From contig JAFTBA010000278.1 in NCBI GenBank assembly GCA_017458545.1, positions 1-24,625 on the forward strand: a stretch of DNA of 24,625 nucleotides. The letters run 5' to 3'. The translations under genes and the position numbers were made by a program. Origin of the DNA: Synergistaceae bacterium (GTDB lineage: Bacteria; Synergistota; Synergistia; Synergistales; Aminobacteriaceae). Below, piece after piece: positions 23,476-24,625 of this stretch (positions are counted from its first letter, which is position 1; every line of letters begins with the position of its first letter). The notes under the pieces were generated by a model, which made no database searches, was not told the origin of the DNA, and saw nothing but the letters and a program-made list of their open reading frames with translations.

Positions 23476-24424
23476 CGGTCTTGCACATCAGAGGGTTCTC
23501 AGGACAGTAAGGTTGTTGCCGCAGGCCGTTAAAATAGGAATCCTTGAGAGTGAAATCAAACAGTCAGGGGCGAAACCTCAAGACCCTAAATCAGCCCGTC
23601 CTGACCCAATAAAATCTCAGCCTCCTCAGCCCAAAGCTGAGCCGTCAAAAGTTCAGGTTAAAATGCCTCCTCCTAATGCGCGCGAAATTGAAGAGCTTTC
23701 GGCAAAGGTTAAGGAACTTACTGCAAGGCTGAGTGATGCTGAAGTTGAGAACGCAGAACTGTCAGAGGCGAAATCAAAACTTGAGGGCGAAATCGGCGGC
23801 ATAAAATCCGACTACGAACGCAGGCGCAAGCAGTTAGAGGACGAGGCCAAGAACAATGCTGACAGGATAGCTGAAAAGGCGCGTACTCAAGCGATGAGTG
23901 AAGGACAGGTTAAGGGTTACGAGGAAGGCTTGAAGAAAGCGAGAACGGAAGTTGAGCAGGAATATTTCGAGAAGTTTTCCGAACTTGCAGGAGTTATTGA
24001 CGGAGTAGGGAAGAAACTCGAAGCAGATTTTGCCGAACTAGTCAAACTTAATCAGCCCCGTTTAATCAGAGTATGGACTGAGATGTTGCGCCGAATGTTA
24101 CACAGACAGGTTGAATTGAACCCTGACACTATTGATTCAGTGCTTGCCGAACTGTTATCGCGTTTGAGCGACAAGAACCAAATATTGATATACGTTTCGC
24201 CCGATGATATTAAACACGTTGAGGCAAATGTAGATACTAAGTTCCGCGAGGCATTAAGGGGTGTCAAAAAGTTAGAGCTAAAATCAGACCCTAACATTGA
24301 GAACGGAAGCTGCATAGTTGAGACTGGACTGGGAGTTTACGACGCAAGATGGAAGACTCAAATGGGACAGGTAGAGGCAGTAGTTGATGAGGTGTTCCAG
24401 CAGTCGGCAAAAGAGGACAAGTAA
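23468..24424 (+). CDS. fliH: Flagellar assembly protein FliH
   Basis: A 318-residue regulator of the export ATPase FliI. A Pro/Lys-rich N-terminal segment (about 35-70, many P-x-x-P-like turns) is followed by a long coiled coil (about 74-170: 'EIEELSAKVKELTARLSDAE' onward), then the globular FliH/V-ATPase-E-like C-terminal domain ('AGVIDGVGKKLEADF', 'RVWTEMLRRMLHRQVELNPD', 'GSCIVETGLGVYDARWKTQM'). The start is a TTG overlapping fliG by eight bases, with GGAGGAG about ten bases upstream. The N-terminal part is longer than in enteric FliH (about 235 residues). It precedes fliI, its binding partner, by three bases. Confidence 0.88.
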   Translation: MSNGLAHQRVLRTVRLLPQAVKIGILESEIKQSGAKPQDPKSARPDPIKSQPPQPKAEPSKVQVKMPPPNAREIEELSAKVKELTARLSDAEVENAELSEAKSKLEGEIGGIKSDYERRRKQLEDEAKNNADRIAEKARTQAMSEGQVKGYEEGLKKARTEVEQEYFEKFSELAGVIDGVGKKLEADFAELVKLNQPRLIRVWTEMLRRMLHRQVELNPDTIDSVLAELLSRLSDKNQILIYVSPDDIKHVEANVDTKFREALRGVKKLELKSDPNIENGSCIVETGLGVYDARWKTQMGQVEAVVDEVFQQSAKEDK

Positions 24425-24427
24425 ATC

Positions 24428-24625
24428 ATGAATGACGTTGAAGATGTAGATTTGTTTCAGTTATTTGCGGTAGACCTTCTGCAAAAACCTTTGGTGAAAA
24501 TCAACGGAAGAATAGTTCAGGTTGTCGGCCTCGTAGCCGAGTCGCAAGGTCCTGACGTGAGAGTAGGGGATTTATGCCATATTTGCTTTCGTGACGGTTC
24601 TCATGAACTTGACGCTGAAGTAGTA
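24428..24625 (+). CDS. fliI: Flagellum-specific ATP synthase FliI (3' partial)
   Basis: The last 66 codons of the window open in one frame from an ATG three bases after the fliH stop. The sequence 'GRIVQVVGLVAESQGPDVRV', then 'GDLCHICFRDGSHELDAEVV', is the N-terminal beta-barrel domain of FliI/F1-type export ATPases. The catalytic Walker motifs lie beyond the window edge. It would energise the flagellar type III export apparatus together with FliH. Confidence 0.85.
   Translation, partial: MNDVEDVDLFQLFAVDLLQKPLVKINGRIVQVVGLVAESQGPDVRVGDLCHICFRDGSHELDAEVV

Noticed and set aside
1..24625. CRISPR arrays, tRNA/rRNA genes, insertion sequences or prophage genes
   Set aside because: No regularly spaced repeats, no cloverleaf-like or rRNA segments and no transposase or integrase motifs were recognised by reading both strands; a tRNAscan or ISfinder search was not possible.

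Overview
The window (about 24.6 kb, moderate GC) looks like a chromosome segment of a Gram-negative, flagellated, amino-acid/peptide-fermenting anaerobe. Lipid A genes with LpxI (not LpxH), a single LptG-type permease, flagellar genes, two peptide/amino-acid ABC importers and a nickel ECF importer with NikK/NikL together fit Synergistota (Synergistaceae-like). That taxon is inferred from gene content and style; no 16S or marker gene is present to prove it.

Layout. (1) 2-4952, plus strand: a dipeptide/oligopeptide ABC importer, in the order permease (5' end cut by the window), permease, ATPase, ATPase, periplasmic binding protein. (2) 5002-5264: a broken remnant joining the start of a TIR-like domain to Sel1 repeats, frameshifted by an 8-bp tandem duplication. 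(3) 5362-7614, plus strand: a polar amino-acid ABC importer (binding protein, permease, ATPase) with a visible promoter, a leader hairpin and a terminator. (4) 7660-10920, minus strand: a nickel (or cobalt) ECF importer, nikK-nikL-nikM-nikQ-nikO in transcription order, with a hairpin over the nikK ribosome binding site. (5) 10984-20079, minus strand: a tightly overlapping envelope operon, in transcription order DUF4139 protein, membrane PAS/degenerate-GGDEF protein, lptG, lpxI, two tandem SDF-family membrane proteins each with an RsbW-like N-terminal domain, lpxB. (6) 20080-20442: a 363-bp divergent control region. (7) 20443-24625, plus strand: flagellar basal-body and export genes fliE, fliF, fliG, fliH and the start of fliI, with a terminator-like hairpin between fliF and fliG.

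How it works together. The two ABC importers bring in peptides and amino acids. The Nik system supplies nickel, probably for hydrogenase or urease-type enzymes encoded elsewhere. The envelope operon makes the lipid A disaccharide (LpxI hydrolyses UDP-diacylglucosamine to lipid X, LpxB condenses it) and exports LPS (LptG). The most unusual element is the pair of paralogous fusion proteins lying exactly between lpxI and lpxB. Each has a degenerate anti-sigma/histidine-kinase-type ATPase fold fused to an SstT/DAACS-like transporter whose conserved Na+ and substrate residues are changed. This arrangement suggests a regulator or unusual transporter tied to lipid A or envelope state.
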